From: Prosopocoilus inquinatus
Taxonomy: Eukaryota; Arthropoda; Insecta; Coleoptera; Lucanidae
Assembly (NCBI GenBank): GCA_036172665.1
Contig: CM069871.1
Span: 3,286,001 to 3,350,000 of the forward strand
Direction: 5' to 3'
DNA length: 64,000 nt
Shown: in pieces, positions 1 through 12,768 of the stretch
Layout: each line of letters starts with the position of its first letter
Position numbering within the stretch: position 1 is the first letter of the stretch
Notes under the pieces: generated by a model
Databases searched by the model: none
Seen by the model: only the letters and a program-made list of their open reading frames with translations
What the model was told of the DNA's origin: nothing
Position numbers and translations under genes: made by a program

Positions 1-1147
1 TAGATAATTTTAAAGTCCACAAAATAATAAATAATTATTTTAAAAGAACTTTGAAACTCAAAGAAAAGAAAATTAAAAATTAAGACACATGTATAAAATA
101 GGTGGGGTTGTCAGATTGGGGATTTCCCCTATATTCAGGAAATACTTTCAATGTTTTAAGTTAAACGTTAAGTTTGGGATATTTTTAAGATGATCTAAAT
201 TTCTTTTTTGAAAAAATCAAAACACAAACAGTTTCGTTTTGATTCTCATCGCCGCTATTAAAATATTTTTTTTTCGACGTTAATACGTTGCGCAAAGATT
301 AAGCACAATTAAAATTTACATTACATTTTTCCTGGTTCTCTCTAATAATTCTGAACATCTACGTTTTGATGTTTACTCAACGTTTCAAATTTTTTTTAAA
401 TGTAACCAGTGTGATATACAGAGTGTCCACAATAATAGATCTAACCTGTATATCTCTTTCCTCATGGAAAATAAAAGACGTTTTAAAGATAAATTCGCTT
501 ATTGAGTCGCACGAAAAGCAGTTTTCTTAAAAAAAAATAAATAAAAAACACAACCCCTAAAACTGTTATTGTTAATTATAAGTAACTGCTATTTATTTTG
601 TCAAATAACATTAAAATTCAATAATTGCAATTCTGGCAGGAGTCTTACTATTACAGTTTCATTGAATTTTAATCGAACTCGGATACGTCGAACCACAAAC
701 AAAAAAAAGTTCGAATTATCAAGATTTCGAGTTAAATAATTTTTAAAAAAAATTCTCTCTAGACTCTTGAATTTAAACTAATTTGATTCAAGCTATCAAA
801 GGTTCGAGTTATCCAAGTTCGAAATTTGATTCGAGTTATCGAAGTTCGATTGGACTTATATGATTAGAAATCCAATTTCGCTTTTTGCTTTTCGTTTAAA
901 TTTTGATTTATTTGGCAATAGAAAGAGATAAATCGACTTTTGGCTCTTAAATCTCAGCGTAAAAATTAAGGGATCATTCATGGCCACCAGTTTTGAATTT
1001 TTTTAAAGTATTGCATCGTTCTGATGGGGCACTCCGAGCTCACTTGGCTACGCTCGTCGTACCCCAACCCCACTCGTGCTACAAGCTACAATAAGCCTTC
1101 TTGTGAAACTTGTATGGTAATATACTATAATTAAATAATTATTACGT
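1..1147. other. AT-rich noncoding DNA
   Basis: No gene or RNA is recognised. The stretch at about 700-850 contains several copies of the short phrase TTCGAGTTATC, which look like a decayed short tandem repeat. The rest is A/T homopolymer-rich intergenic sequence. Confidence 0.5.
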
Positions 1148-1495
1148 TTCTGATCGCAGTTGTTTTAATAATAATTTTAAAGTAGACAGCTTATTCGGGG
1201 TTCCGACTTTATTTCCTCTTCAAAAAATCCCCCGACTTTTAAAGATGTCCCTGACTTTTCCTCGTCAAAAAAACTGACAATTTCACGATTGACTGCGGTC
1301 AATAGATTTTTTTGAATAATTAAGTCTGTGATCGCAATTGTTTGAAGCCTAAATTGAGACAATTTTTAACTCCACAGCTGATTCAGGCTTTCCACTTTCT
1401 TTTTTTTTAATTAAAAGACCTCCTGACTTTTCGAGATTTTCCCCCGACTCTTCGTCACAAAACCGACAAATTTACAACTGACTACGTTCATGTAA
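1148..1495. repeat. two-copy tandem repeat, about 180 bp
   Basis: The segment beginning TGATCGCAGTTGTTTTAA recurs about 178 bp later as TGATCGCAATTGTTTGAA. Both copies share the order: a CAGCT-like tract, CCGACT/CTGACTTTTC blocks, then CTGACAA/CCGACAA and GATTGACTGCG/ACTGACTACG. Divergence is high, so the duplication is old. The minus-strand ORFs here are incidental. Confidence 0.55.
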
Positions 1496-2194
1496 CTTCC
1501 TTCTTAAATTTTGTAAATTTAAATAATTTTCCATTTCTTGACTTCAGAAAATCAAATCAGATATAACAGGCGTACAAAAATCAGTAATTTATTTATATAT
1601 ATTTTTTTAATTTTCAAGTGTAACAATAGAGAAAATGACTACCTTTAAGAATAATAGTAAGAATAACAAACTAAAAAAAAAAAAAAACAGGAAGCCTTAG
1701 TGTAGGCAACAATACGAACACCGTCGTTTGTGTGGTTGCCTATATACAAAGAAGGTCCTAACCCTAAGAACATTTTATTTTTTATTGAAAATATGAAAAA
1801 GCTTGGGCGATTCACTGAGATTATGCAATTTCCATCATCTTTTAAAATTTTTGAAACAATTTTTAATTTCTCTTTTACTTTTAGAAAACGAATTTGATCC
1901 TTTAGTAGACGCACGGTCTAATTAATTTAAAAAGTCACTTACACGTTAAAGCAGAAAATTATTATATAAGTCTATTTCAGTAAAATAAAATAAAATATAA
2001 AAAATGAAATAATTAATAAAATTTTATAAAATAATTATTATTGGAAATGTTAAAATAAATATCCGAATATCAAATTTCCAGTTCTTCAGTTAATTAATAA
2101 TTAATGATTAAAATAGACAAATTCTGTGATTTTTTCGCTGACTTTATGAACATTTTCTCAATTCCCTGGACTTTTCTTGGTTTTCCTGATGAGA
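1496..2194. other. AT-rich noncoding DNA
   Basis: I see no gene, RNA or clear repeat. The stretch 1965-2110 is almost entirely A/T. Confidence 0.5.
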
Positions 2195-2605
2195 ACACGA
2201 ACTTTTCAACATGTGACTTCAATTAACTTTTTTTTAATTTTTTCTTTTTCTTACCATGGCATGGTTTCTCTTGCTACAGCTTATATTTTTAATGTCTCTA
2301 AAACTTGCATTTTAAGTTTCAATTATTTCTATTATTTTATATTTTCCTAAACCATATTTTCTCTTCGAATTTGTTTTGTGCCTTTGTCCATTTATCTCAA
2401 TTGACTTTTTAAATTTTTTCTTTTTTCTTTCTTCATGGTTTTTTTGTTGCTGCAGCTTATGTTTTTAACGTCTCTAAAAATTTTTTTTGTTTAGCTTGTC
2501 TAGGCATTTTTCGTTTTGATTAATTTTTTTGTTTTATTTTGTCCTTAATTTTTCCTAAACCCTGTTTCTTTTTTATTTCAAATTTGTTTTGTGCCTTTGT
2601 TTAAT
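2195..2605. repeat. two-copy diverged tandem repeat, about 190-210 bp
   Basis: Matching order in both copies: a CAATTAACTTTT/CAATTGACTTTT block, an ATGGTTT...GCTGCAGCTTAT-like block, ATGTCTCTAAAA/ACGTCTCTAAAA, CCTAAACC, and TTTGTTTTGTGCCTTTGT, which closes each copy at about 2389 and 2601. The DNA is strongly T-rich on the plus strand. Confidence 0.55.
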
Positions 2606-3070
2606 CACCACCGCGAGAATTAAAAAAAACAGAGATTTTTCCTGAATTAGTTTAATTAATTAATTATTTCCATAACTTAATCATAATTATTAAAAAAGGA
2701 ATATTGAATTTTAACTGCACTGAAAAATTGTCTAAAATTGTGCGATGTCCGACAAGCTTTCATAAGTTTATTTTTTTTCAATTAAAAATCAAGGCAATCA
2801 CATGCGATTTTTTTTGCAATTATTCAATTTTTTCCGAAAAGACACTTCTGCGTTTGATCAGACAAACGACAACAGACCACTGACAAAGAAAAAGAAAACA
2901 CGATGATTCAAATAAACATTTGTAATAATTTTGTTTCATAGTTGCCTGCGTTCACTAATTTTTTGTTTGCTTGATCAGAAATAAAAACGAAAAGCTTTCT
3001 TGTCAGTTTGTTCTTCCCCCCCCCCTTCCTCCTTCCCCCCTTCCACCAGTACTAATCGCCTTTTGTTATG
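2606..3070. other. AT-rich noncoding DNA with a C-rich tract
   Basis: No gene is seen. A pyrimidine tract with a run of ten C residues and a further C-rich cluster lies at about 3013-3045. Confidence 0.5.
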
Positions 3071-3450
3071 TTTTTGACAAAAGAAAAAACATCGAAGAGA
3101 AAACTTGAATTTCGAACTTGTTCTTTTTTTCTCATTTTCATTTTTGTTTCCCTGTTTTTATTCTTGTGTTTCTTTTTTTGACGAAAGAAGGAAGAAAACC
3201 TCGAGGGCCGACTTCTTATATTTTCCTTGTGAAAGAAATTTTGGAAAATATTTAACATATTCAATATAGTTTGTTAAGTTTTTGACAAAAGAAAAAAGTT
3301 GAATTTCGAACTCGTTTTTTTTTTAATTTTAATTTTTATTTTCCTGTTTTTATTCTTGTTTTTTTTTTTTTGACAAAAAAAGGAAGAAAACGTCGAGCTC
3401 GGCCGACTTCTCACGTCTACCTTCTGAAATAAACTTTGGAAAATATCAAA
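3071..3450. repeat. two-copy tandem repeat, 208 bp period
   Basis: TTTTTGACAAAAGAAAAAA at 3071 recurs at 3279. Both copies then share CGAACTTGTT/CGAACTCGTT, CCTGTTTTTATTCTTGT, GGAAGAAAACCTCGAG/GGAAGAAAACGTCGAG, GGCCGACTTCT and a closing TTTGGAAAATAT. The short ORF beginning in the second copy is not convincing as a gene. Confidence 0.65.
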
Positions 3451-3538
3451 AATTTATTCAATGCAATTAAAAGCAACAAAAGGGTGTCACCGAGGCAAGG
3501 TGGGAACGTAAAAGCAGAAAAGAATGGCGCCGTTTTGG

Positions 3539-3782
3539 GAATCGAAGACGCTGAGTCCGAATCTGAATTGGAGTATGTACACTACAGGGGGGACTCCCTG
3601 TTTTATCACTTGCTTGCATCCACCTTTTCTTACTTTTGTTTAATTAATTTAATAATTCATTTGTAGTAACTTCTAAAAAGGATTACAATTTGATTATACA
3701 AAAGCCTGCGCCCCTCACTAATAATAGAAAAAGCCTCAGCGCGAAAATTCTAATTCAAATTCGGACTCAGCGCCTTCGATTC
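3539..3782. repeat. inverted repeat, about 34 bp arms
   Basis: The left arm 3539-3573 (GAATCGAAGACGCTGAGTCC...) is the reverse complement, with a few mismatches, of the right arm 3750-3782 (...GGACTCAGCGCCTTCGATTC). The 176 bp spacer is AT-rich. It could be the end of a decayed foldback element; no target duplication is visible. Confidence 0.6.
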
Positions 3783-3971
3783 CTCAAGTCGGCACTGTTC
3801 TTATTTCTCTCGCTTTCACCTTGACTCCGTGCATCCTCCTTGTAAATTTGATTAATTGTAAGCATAAGAAAAAAATATCTCCGTTTATTTTTTGGGTATA
3901 ATTATGGATAGACGCTTATCTTTCGTAATAAGTTTCAAAATCCACTTTTGTTTCGCTTTTCAAAATCAAAT

Positions 3972-4450
3972 CATCGTTTTTTCACTTTCAAATCAAAATT
4001 TTTATACTACTTGCTTGTTTCAAGTATGTACATACTTAGATCTGTTTTCTATTTACTGTGCTCCACAAAAAAAAAAAAAAACACTAGAATTATGCTAATA
4101 AAAACATTGTTTTTTCTTTTTTCTTTTTGGTTTCCGGACAATACAGGGTGAACCGAAGCTTATATTATATTAGAAGAGAGAAAATAAAACGCAGTATTTT
4201 TAACAGTATGTTCAAATTATCGTTTCACTTTCAAATCGAAATTTTTATACTTGCTTGTTTCAAGTATGTACTTAGATCTGTTTTCCATTTACCGTGCAGC
4301 ACAAAGAAAAAAATAAAATAACAAAGAAACTAGAAATACGTTCATGTAAACTTTTTGTTATCTTTTTTTTTTGGTTTCCGGACAATACAGGGTGAACCAA
4401 AGCTGATATTATATTAGAAGAGGGTAAAGAAAAGGATGTATTTTTAAACA
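3972..4450. repeat. two-copy tandem repeat, about 243 bp
   Basis: CACTTTCAAATC at 3983 recurs at 4226, and CCGGACAATACAGGGTGAAC at about 4134 recurs at about 4377. Both copies end with TGATATTATATTAGAAGAG-like sequence. CAGGGTG is also the terminal sequence of the foldback element at 33.1 kb, so the repeat may derive from a related element end. Confidence 0.65.
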
Positions 4451-6628
4451 GTACATTCAAACAATTTGCCCTTGATAACTTGGGGGAAAAATGAGATAGG
4501 AGTATATGGTTGGCCTTTTTTGTGTTTTGCTGGCATATTTGCATGCAGTAACAATTCCGTTAGTAAATGAATCAAGACGATTAATGTGATAATAATAATT
4601 TCTGGCGTCCTCTTTCTTTTTTTTTGAAAAAAATTAAAACTGCGATCTGAAAAGCGCCGAAGCTAAACGCAATAAATAACTTCCTGTTTCGTCTCTAATT
4701 GGCTGATGAAATATCATTAGACAGTCCTACGACGAGGTAACTAGCTATGCTATTCAAATGTCTACGACATATCTGCAAGATCAATCACTACTGACTCGGG
4801 CAACTATGTGATGTGATTATAACTACTGCAGTGTCGCGTATATATAATTATTTATGTACTTAATACAGGAACTTATGACAAACTAGGTACTATTTTATAT
4901 ATTATTATTCATACTGACAACGAAATGTACAACGTGTATTGTAGTATACTTACAAAATATTACTTGCCGGATTGCGATAACTTAGAAGCACCGATATCGA
5001 AAAATAAATTAAATTAATTAAAAAAAAAAAAAATCAACCTTCAACAACAACTCACAACAGAAAACGTTTGTTTACTAAAATGTTGAAGAGGTGCGAGGAA
5101 GAGACGTGTACAGGGGCGCCCGAAACTAAAACTTCGCTTCCGAGAGTATCACAATCGCGCTCTAATCCTAAATCACACGCCGGCACACGTCTCTCAAAGA
5201 GACAGTTCAACAAAGTGTAAACAAAACAAAAAAAAACACATGTTTATAATAACTAAATAATTAAATAAACAAATCACATTCATTCAGTACGTATCACTTA
5301 TTTACAGATTTGTTTCCTTTTTTTCTGTGATTTACAAAACAACTGCAAAGTATCCAACTAAAATACTAGTAATTACGTGATCTATGGAGTTTAAATGGGG
5401 GCGCGGGGCGGGGGTGGGGGACCGTGCACATAATTTAATACATCACATTCGACGAACTGTGTATGTGGATAGTTTGTATATATGCTCAGTTCTGATTTAT
5501 GCATTGCGTCTTTTGATTTATTGTCCGCATTGATTTATTATTTATTATTGCCTGTTCATAACTTCATGATAACGTGTAACAAACAATGTGGATAAAAAAA
5601 TTCGCAAAAAAAAACCTTATAATATACAGGTTGTGCTAAAACAGTTTCCTCGAGACGTCCCCCAAAAAAAAAAAAATTAAATAGCTTTTAATATATTTTT
5701 TTGTTTTTATCTCTCGACTATTAGGCGTAATGTGAAACCGACAATTTATTTGTTTGTTTATGGTTCGCGCGGTGCGTTTTATTAAAAAAAAAACAAAATT
5801 TTAACCGACCGATATCCGAATAATTTAGGACGTACGAATTTGCCATTAAATTAAAAAAAAAATAAATAAAAATAAACGAGCGCGTTCAAATTAATGCAAC
5901 CACCTGTTGGACGCTGCCGAGCTTTAATGTGTCATTTTATAATATTACGGATGGTTCAGCTGAATATCAAAAGCCGCAGGTCGCGTTCGCGACCATCAAA
6001 TAAATGACGTCACTTTACTTCGGTCCTTAAAATGTCAGCCGAACGTTTTTAAGCAAACATGAAAACGTTATTAATCTTTATATTATTCTTATTTTCTTTT
6101 CTTCAGTCATTTAGTTACAAAATGCGTACGTTTTATAAGTTGGCTGCATTGACACAATAAAAAAAAAGAAATAGGTGCGTTCAATGTGGTCAGCAAAACC
6201 GAGCGACAAACACCTTAGATGTTATTGAATGACATACTTCGGAATTATCTGATTTCATAATTTTTTTTCAAGAGAGAGAGACAGACAAACACGATTTCTA
6301 TTTGTATTGACGAGGTTATGTTAATAGAGACGGCGTTTGTTCTAAGCGACGTTGCCATTATTACCAAACAATCTTTAATGGTCACTCAACGCGAAGCACA
6401 ATTTTTTCTCTCTACATTTCGGCTTACCGAATTTTCAAAAAAAAAAAAAAAATGATTGTGTAAATATAAATTGACTGAATAAGAATTTGCCAATACGAAA
6501 AACGAGTTACGTTCGTAAATTTGAAGAAGTAAAAACCTAAGTCAAAATTACACAGGAACAACTCCGTTAAACATTAATTAATGAAGAACATGAACTAATA
6601 TTATAATTAAGTAAGTACGTACATTTGG
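4451..6628. other. noncoding DNA with little repeat structure
   Basis: This is one of the few long stretches without obvious tandem structure. It is AT-rich with a GC-richer island at 5080-5220, where a plus-strand ATG opens a 46-codon frame (MLKRCEEETC...QFNKV) that I do not recognise and would not call a gene. A G-rich tract lies at 5395-5425. It could hold regulatory DNA downstream of mamo or belong to a neighbouring gene, but nothing proves either. Confidence 0.35.
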
Positions 6629-7222
6629 CAATAGTACTTTCCATTCTGCGCTCTGCTACAGCCCCATTTTTTTTAGGTTAGATTGAATTATCATCCAAGA
6701 GTGAACCCGAGCAGTTTCTGAACGCATCCCTGCCATTTAACGGACTCTAGCGGGCCTAGCGGCAACAAACTTAAATCTACCAAAACCCAACCGTATGTAA
6801 CGCGTCATTTTTAAAATTTTTAATTTGAGTAAGTCATGATTTCGATAAAACTGTTGGTAAATCTGATAAGACAATTGAATTTTTGATTTAAATCATCGGA
6901 TTGTCAGATAATTCTAACCGAATTAATGAATAAACATAAAATTGGCAAAATAGTATTTCCCATTTGCCGCTGTGCTACAGCCCCATTTCTTTTAGGTTAG
7001 ATTGAATTATCATCCAAGAGTGAACACGTGAACTAGTTTCTGAACGCATTCGTGCCACTTAACGAACTCTAGCGGCGACTAATTTAAATTTACCAAAAAC
7101 TAACGCGTCATTTTAAAATTTTTAATTCGAGTAAGTCATGATTTCGATAAAAGCTGTTGGTAATTCTGATAAGACAACTGAAATTTTGATTTAAATCATC
7201 GGATCCTCAGATAATTCAAACT
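6629..7222. repeat. two-copy tandem repeat, about 310-320 bp
   Basis: GCTACAGCCCCATTT, TTAGGTTAGATTGAATTATC, ATCCAAGAGTGAAC, TTTCTGAACGCAT, ACTCTAGCGG, TAAGTCATGATTTCGATAAA and AATCATCGGAT occur in the same order in both copies (first about 6629-6940, second 6943-7222). The copies share the TTTCTGAACGCAT core with the larger array that follows. Confidence 0.75.
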
Positions 7223-7225
7223 GAA

Positions 7226-9790
7226 TTAATTAAGGTCCGGTTCGTTCATTAGAAGCTTTGCTTCAGTTTACTTCACCGTAGTATTTTGTTATTAAGTGTT
7301 GTTTCTGAACGCACCTTCATTTTATTAAAGAATTTCAGTTTGTCAAAAGCAATTACGTTTGTTGAATTATTTTCATGTTATTCTGCGATTAAAAGCGAAG
7401 CAGCATTAATCATAAATTAATTATAAGAGGGAGAGCAAAGTACTTTCGAAGTTTCTGAACGCATCCCCTTGTCATCGAAGAACTCGTTTAAATAATTTAA
7501 ATTTACCAAGATTAACCGCGACCAATTATTTGATATGAAAAGCCAAATATACAAAACAATGCAGTATTCAAGAGTGAACACTAAGTAGTTTCTGAACGCA
7601 TCCTTGTTTCATTGACTTAATTGTATTTAGTTTTATCAAAACACTCGTTTCTTATTTTTTTTTTGTAATTTCATATGAAGGACAAAATGAACGTAAATAC
7701 ACCAAATTATTTTACGGGAGGCTAAAATTCAGTCAAAGCGTAATTTCTGAACGCATCCCCGTTTCATTCAAGGGACTCTAGCGGGCGGCAGCAAATTTAA
7801 ATTAATTAACAAAAATTTATTTTCTATTTCATTATGTTGGTAGACAATAAGCGGCTTACTTCATCAAAGTTGTTTGTTATTAAGTGTAATTTCTGAACGC
7901 ATCTTCATTTTATTAAAGAATTTCAGCAGAAGATAGACAAACTTGTCAAAAGCAATTATGGTTTTAGATTTAATTTTTAGGTTATAGTCTGCGATTAAAA
8001 GCTACTTATAAGTTAATTATACGAGAGAGACTAAAGTAATTTCAAATTTTCTGAACGCATCCGCTTTTTATTAAAGAACTCGTTTAAATAATTTAAATTC
8101 ACCAAAATCAATCGCGATCAATTCTGGTGCAATTTAATACGAAAAGCCAAATGTATGTACGCAAAATCAATTCAATTTATTCAAGAGTGAACCCTAAGTA
8201 ATTTCTGAACGCGCCCTTGTTTCATTAATTTAATTTAATCAAAGCAAAGTACTCGTTCCTTTTTATTTTTATTTTTTTTGCAATGTAATTCCACTATGAA
8301 AGGGGGCGAAATAAATCTAAATGCGCCAAATTGCTTTGCGAGAGGCTAAAATAAACGTCAGAGCGTAATTTCTGAACGCATCCCCGTTTCATTCAAGGGA
8401 CTTTAGCGGGCGGTGGCAAATTTAAATTAATTAACAAAAACTGATCGCGTCATTTCAACTTTCTTAAAATTTATTTTCTGTTTCATATTAAGTTGGTAGA
8501 CAATAAGCGGCTTACTTCATCGAAGTTGTCTGTTATTAAGTATAATTTCTGAACGCATCTTCGTTTTATTAAAGAATTTCAGCAGAAGATAGACAAACTT
8601 GTCAAAAGTAATTATGGTTTTTGAATTAATTTATATTATTATATGCGATTAAAAGCTAAGTATTAATTATAAGTTAATTATACGAGAGAGACTAAAGTAA
8701 TTTCGAATTTTCTGAACGCATCCGCTTTTTATTAAAGAAATAGTTTAAATAATTTAAATTTATCAAAATCAATCGCGACCAATTCTTGTGTAATTTGATA
8801 CGAAAAGCCAAATGTACGTACACTAAATCAATTCAATTTATTCAAGAGTGAACCTTAAGTAATTTCTGAACGCGCCCTTGTTTCATTAATTTAATCTAAT
8901 CAAAGCAAAGTACTCGTTCCTTTTTATTTATTTATTTTTTTGCAATGTAATTTCACTATGAAAGGGGGCGAAATAAATCTAAATGCGCCAAATTGCTTTG
9001 CGAGAGGCTAAAATAAACATCAGAGCGTAATTTCTGAACGCATCCCCGTTTCATTCAAGGGACTTTAGCGGGCGGTGGCAAATTTAAATTAATTAACAAA
9101 AACTGATCGCGTCATTTAAACTTTCTTAAAATTTATTTTCTGTTTCATATTAAGTTGGTAGACAATAAGCGGCTTACTTCATCGAAGTTGTCTGTTATTA
9201 AGTATAATTTCTGAACGCATCTTCGTTTTATTAAAGAATTTCAGCAGAAGATACACAAACTTGTCAAAAACAATTATGGTTTTTGAATTAATTTATATTA
9301 TTATATGCGATTAAAAGCTAAGTATTAATTATAAGTTAATTATACGAGAGAGACTAAAGTAATTTCGAATTTTCTGAACGCATCCGCTTTTTATTAAAGA
9401 AATAGTTTAAATAATTTAAATTTACCAAAATCAATCGCGACCAATTCTTGTGTAATTTAATACGAAAAGCCAAATGTACGTACGCAAAATCAATACAATT
9501 TATTCAAGAGTGAACTCCAAGTAATTTCTGAACGCGCCCTTGTTTCATTAATTTAATTTAATCAAAGCAAAGTACTCGTTCCTTTTTATTTATTTATTTT
9601 TTTTGCAATGTAATTCCACTATGAAAGGGGGCGAAATTAATGTAAATGCGCCAAATTGCTTTGCGAGACGCTAAAATAAACGTCAAAGCGTAATTTCTGA
9701 ACGCATCCCCGTTTCATTTAAGCAAGCGAGAGGACTCTAACGGGCGGCGGCGGCAAATTTAAATTTATTTAATAAAAAACCGATCGCATT
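7226..9790. repeat. higher-order tandem array: 4 monomers of ~160 bp per ~662 bp unit
   Basis: TTCTGAACGCAT or a one-base variant recurs at about 7300, 7453, 7591, 7746, 7892, 8050, 8204, 8371, and onward to 9696. The monomer types follow a fixed order marked by what comes after the core: CCCCGTTTCATTCAAG, CTTCRTTTTATTAAAG, CCGCTTTTTATTAAAG, then GCGCCCTTGTTTCATT. The CCCC type is at 7746, 8371, 9033 and 9696, so the full higher-order period is 625, 662 and 663 bp. The last two complete units are nearly identical, indicating recent amplification. No coding potential. Origin unknown; the core resembles a dispersed GRTGCGTTCAGAAA motif also seen singly elsewhere in the window. Confidence 0.9.
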
Positions 9791-12644
9791 ATTTTAGCTT
9801 TGTTATTACAATTTATTTATAATAATGTTGGTAGAAGAAAATAATCGGGTTTTAAATACAATTGAAAATAGAACTGTCACGTGAATATTACAAAAAAAAA
9901 AAAAAAACAATGTAAGTAGCCAATCACAGCGCGTATTTTCAGGCGGGAATTTTAATTCGTTTCTCTTAGGTCTTTCTCGTACACTGGTTACTGTTTTATG
10001 GTGTTTAATACTAATTCGAGCATTTTTTTTTTTGTTAAAGACTTTAATCTTCATCATTTTTTTTTATTAGCGGACGATAATCTTCATCACTTTTTTATTA
10101 GCGGACGATCTTTTTTTGGTGGAATGGCAGCGGAGAAGATTTTTGAAAAATCACGGTACTCTTCGTTTTTAATTTTTTTTTTTTTTGTAGAAATTAACTC
10201 GCTTTTAGCAACACAATTATAAATAAAAATTATAGAAAAATGATTTTCATCTAAAAAAGCGAAGGGTTTGTGTTCGAAGTAACTGGGAAAATAAATGTAA
10301 AAAAATCATTTTTAATTTTGATTATTTTACCTTTTTTTTACAGCAAAAAAAGTAATTGATCGAATTTTGGATATGTATAGAAAACTCAAATTTGAATGAA
10401 AGAATAAAAGTTTTTTTTTTCTATTTTGAAGAGATCAAAACAAACAAACTTGCGAGAATTTTTAAAATAGAACAACAAAAGCAGCTTTTCGAAATTTCGA
10501 ACGTTCATTACAACAAATTAATTTAAATTTCAGAACCATAAGAGAGCAACGTATAAAGCACAACATTATTGCTTTTTAATTAAAAAAAAAGTTTGTTTTA
10601 AATGATTGCACACGGGCAATATTTTTTTTTTAATCAGGACTTCACATACACAACTAAAAATCTGTTCGTGGAAATTCTACTTTAAATTATAGCACAGTCC
10701 AAATATAGCAATAAAAATATAATAATGACAATAACATAATAATAATAATAATAACAATAATGTAAAAAAAAAATTACTTACACAGACATTCATAATAAGT
10801 AACAGTGGAAACGATTAATCAATTAATTAGTTAGTTAATTAATTATCAGCAACTGCGAATGAAAGTTACATACTGGCATAGAAACCTGTGTAGATTTACT
10901 AATCATAAATAGTGTTTTTTTGTTGCATATCCTATGGTTTACAGAGTAGCTTGTAATTACTACAGGAACATGGAGTTGTTTTTCGAACATAAAAACACTG
11001 CAGTACTCTAGTTTTCTTTTTTTTTCGTTTTTGTTTTTAATACAGTCCAGTTTGTTCGCATCTTATTAAAGAAGTCAGAGCTGTCAATCTGATTACATTT
11101 TTATATAATAAAGTGTGTTCACGACGTCATATCATTATTTGAAAAAATGATGCAGAACAAGTCATATTGCATTTCTCTCTCTCTAAAAAAAAGAAAAAAG
11201 AAAATGCAATATCACTCGTTCCAAGCAGCATGTTCGTATATTATTATTCTTCAATCCATGTTTCATCATATTTATAAGTTTGAAAACTTAACAACATTAC
11301 AATTAACATCAATTGGTAGTTGGCACTCAACAACATAGTAAAAAGTAATTATCTGTAAATAATTCCAGTATATTATTTGTATTTGTATATTATTTATATT
11401 GTAATAAAATCTAAAACCGTTGCAGTAACCTGTAAAATATAATATCTAGTATCAAAGTTGATGTGGGCGATTTAATGTGTTGTTAAATTATTCCACCAGC
11501 AGAGGGTCGAAATTGTTGCAAAGTAAGTTGGAGAGGGAGGAAGGGATGTTGCTTGTTGCTTGATCGATCGTTGAAATCACTGCTGCGTTTGATGTTGTTA
11601 GGGCAAAGCAGATAATGCGTTCATTCCGAAAAAGAAAATCAACAAAACATTCGGCTTTCGTTGAATGCTAACAAAATTGTTAGCACTCTCATTTATAGTT
11701 TATTAGTCAAAAATAGGCAATGAATAATAGGTTAACAGAATAAAGGCATTTTCACGCTTGCTTCTTATTAAAAACCGTGCAACTCATGGATTTATAACAA
11801 CAGCACTTTTGAATGTATCAATTAAATAAGTGCCTTATTTAATTAAGACCCCCTCAGGTAAAATAAATGGCAACACATTACATGGCCCCGTTGTTGTATG
11901 CTACATCTAGTTTTTTATTGTAATAACAGTTCTATTGATATTGGAAGTGAGTGACCCTGAGCTACCATATAGAAAGGGTACCTAATTATAAAACTTACTA
12001 ATGTAACCTTTTCACCGATAATCTGCTGTAAAATAGTCCGATACAATTTTTTTTTTTTTTAAATAACGAACGCCTGCGAGCTATACTCATCAAAATGAAA
12101 ATTAAAAAAAAAAACAAAAACACTTCGAATTTCCTTTTCGTCTACTACCACTACGAATTTTTTCGTCGAACAATCAAGATGAGAGCTACTCGAATTTGGT
12201 TTTCAAAAAAAAAAAAACAAAAATAATAAAATTAAATAAAATAAAAACGAAGCGGAACTTACGCGCGAAACTTATGAGAATCATCAACACGTACGTGTAC
12301 GTGTCGCATCACAGACTATCACAGATTACATCTGCAATTCTTTATTATAATAATTAATTATTATTGTGTTCCCTACGATTAATATATATTAATTCGCGCT
12401 ATGATATCGCTTGCAACTTCGTCGAGACCGTCCCGTTTCTCGCTTGTAATACCATCATCAGTCAATTTAATTTTTTTTTTCTTTCTCTCTCCCTCTACGA
12501 CTCCCTTACCGATCTACCGATGTAATTGAACTCCCAAGGCAGCATCAGTAAACTTTTTAAGAATTAGCTCTCTTCATAATTACACATAACGGCCGAAAAA
12601 AATAAAATCAATTCTGATACTAATTTAATTACGCGTATACTACA
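9791..12644. other. AT-rich noncoding DNA
   Basis: No gene is recognised. It includes a two-copy 33 bp repeat at 10045-10109 (ATTAGCGGACGAT in each), an (AAT)n-like microsatellite near 10736-10760 and many A or T homopolymers. Short ORFs here are composed of homopolymer codons. Confidence 0.5.
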
Positions 12645-12768
12645 GCGTGAGCAAAAACGACTGACACGCGTGAAGTTGCAGCTCAGTTAACTTCACAACA
12701 CAGATTACGTCTAGGTTAACGAAGCTGCAACTTCACACACATCGTACGTGTTTCAGTTTCGCTCATGC
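12645..12768. mobile_element. imperfect inverted repeat, possible MITE
   Basis: The left arm 12645-12682 (GCGTGAGCAAAAACGACTGA...GAAGTTGCAGC) pairs imperfectly with the right arm 12724-12768 (GCTGCAACTTCACAC...GCTCATGC). The loop is about 40 bp and itself contains GTTAACTTCA and AGGTTAAC. Size and structure fit a small foldback or MITE, but no clean target duplication is seen. Confidence 0.5.

Noticed and set aside
5080..5220. 46-codon ATG frame in a GC-richer island
   Set aside because: Too short, no homology recognised, and no transcript evidence; kept only as a note.
7226..9790. CRISPR-like appearance of a short core repeated every ~155 bp
   Set aside because: Spacing is too long, the intervening DNA is itself repeated, and the DNA is eukaryotic; it is a satellite.
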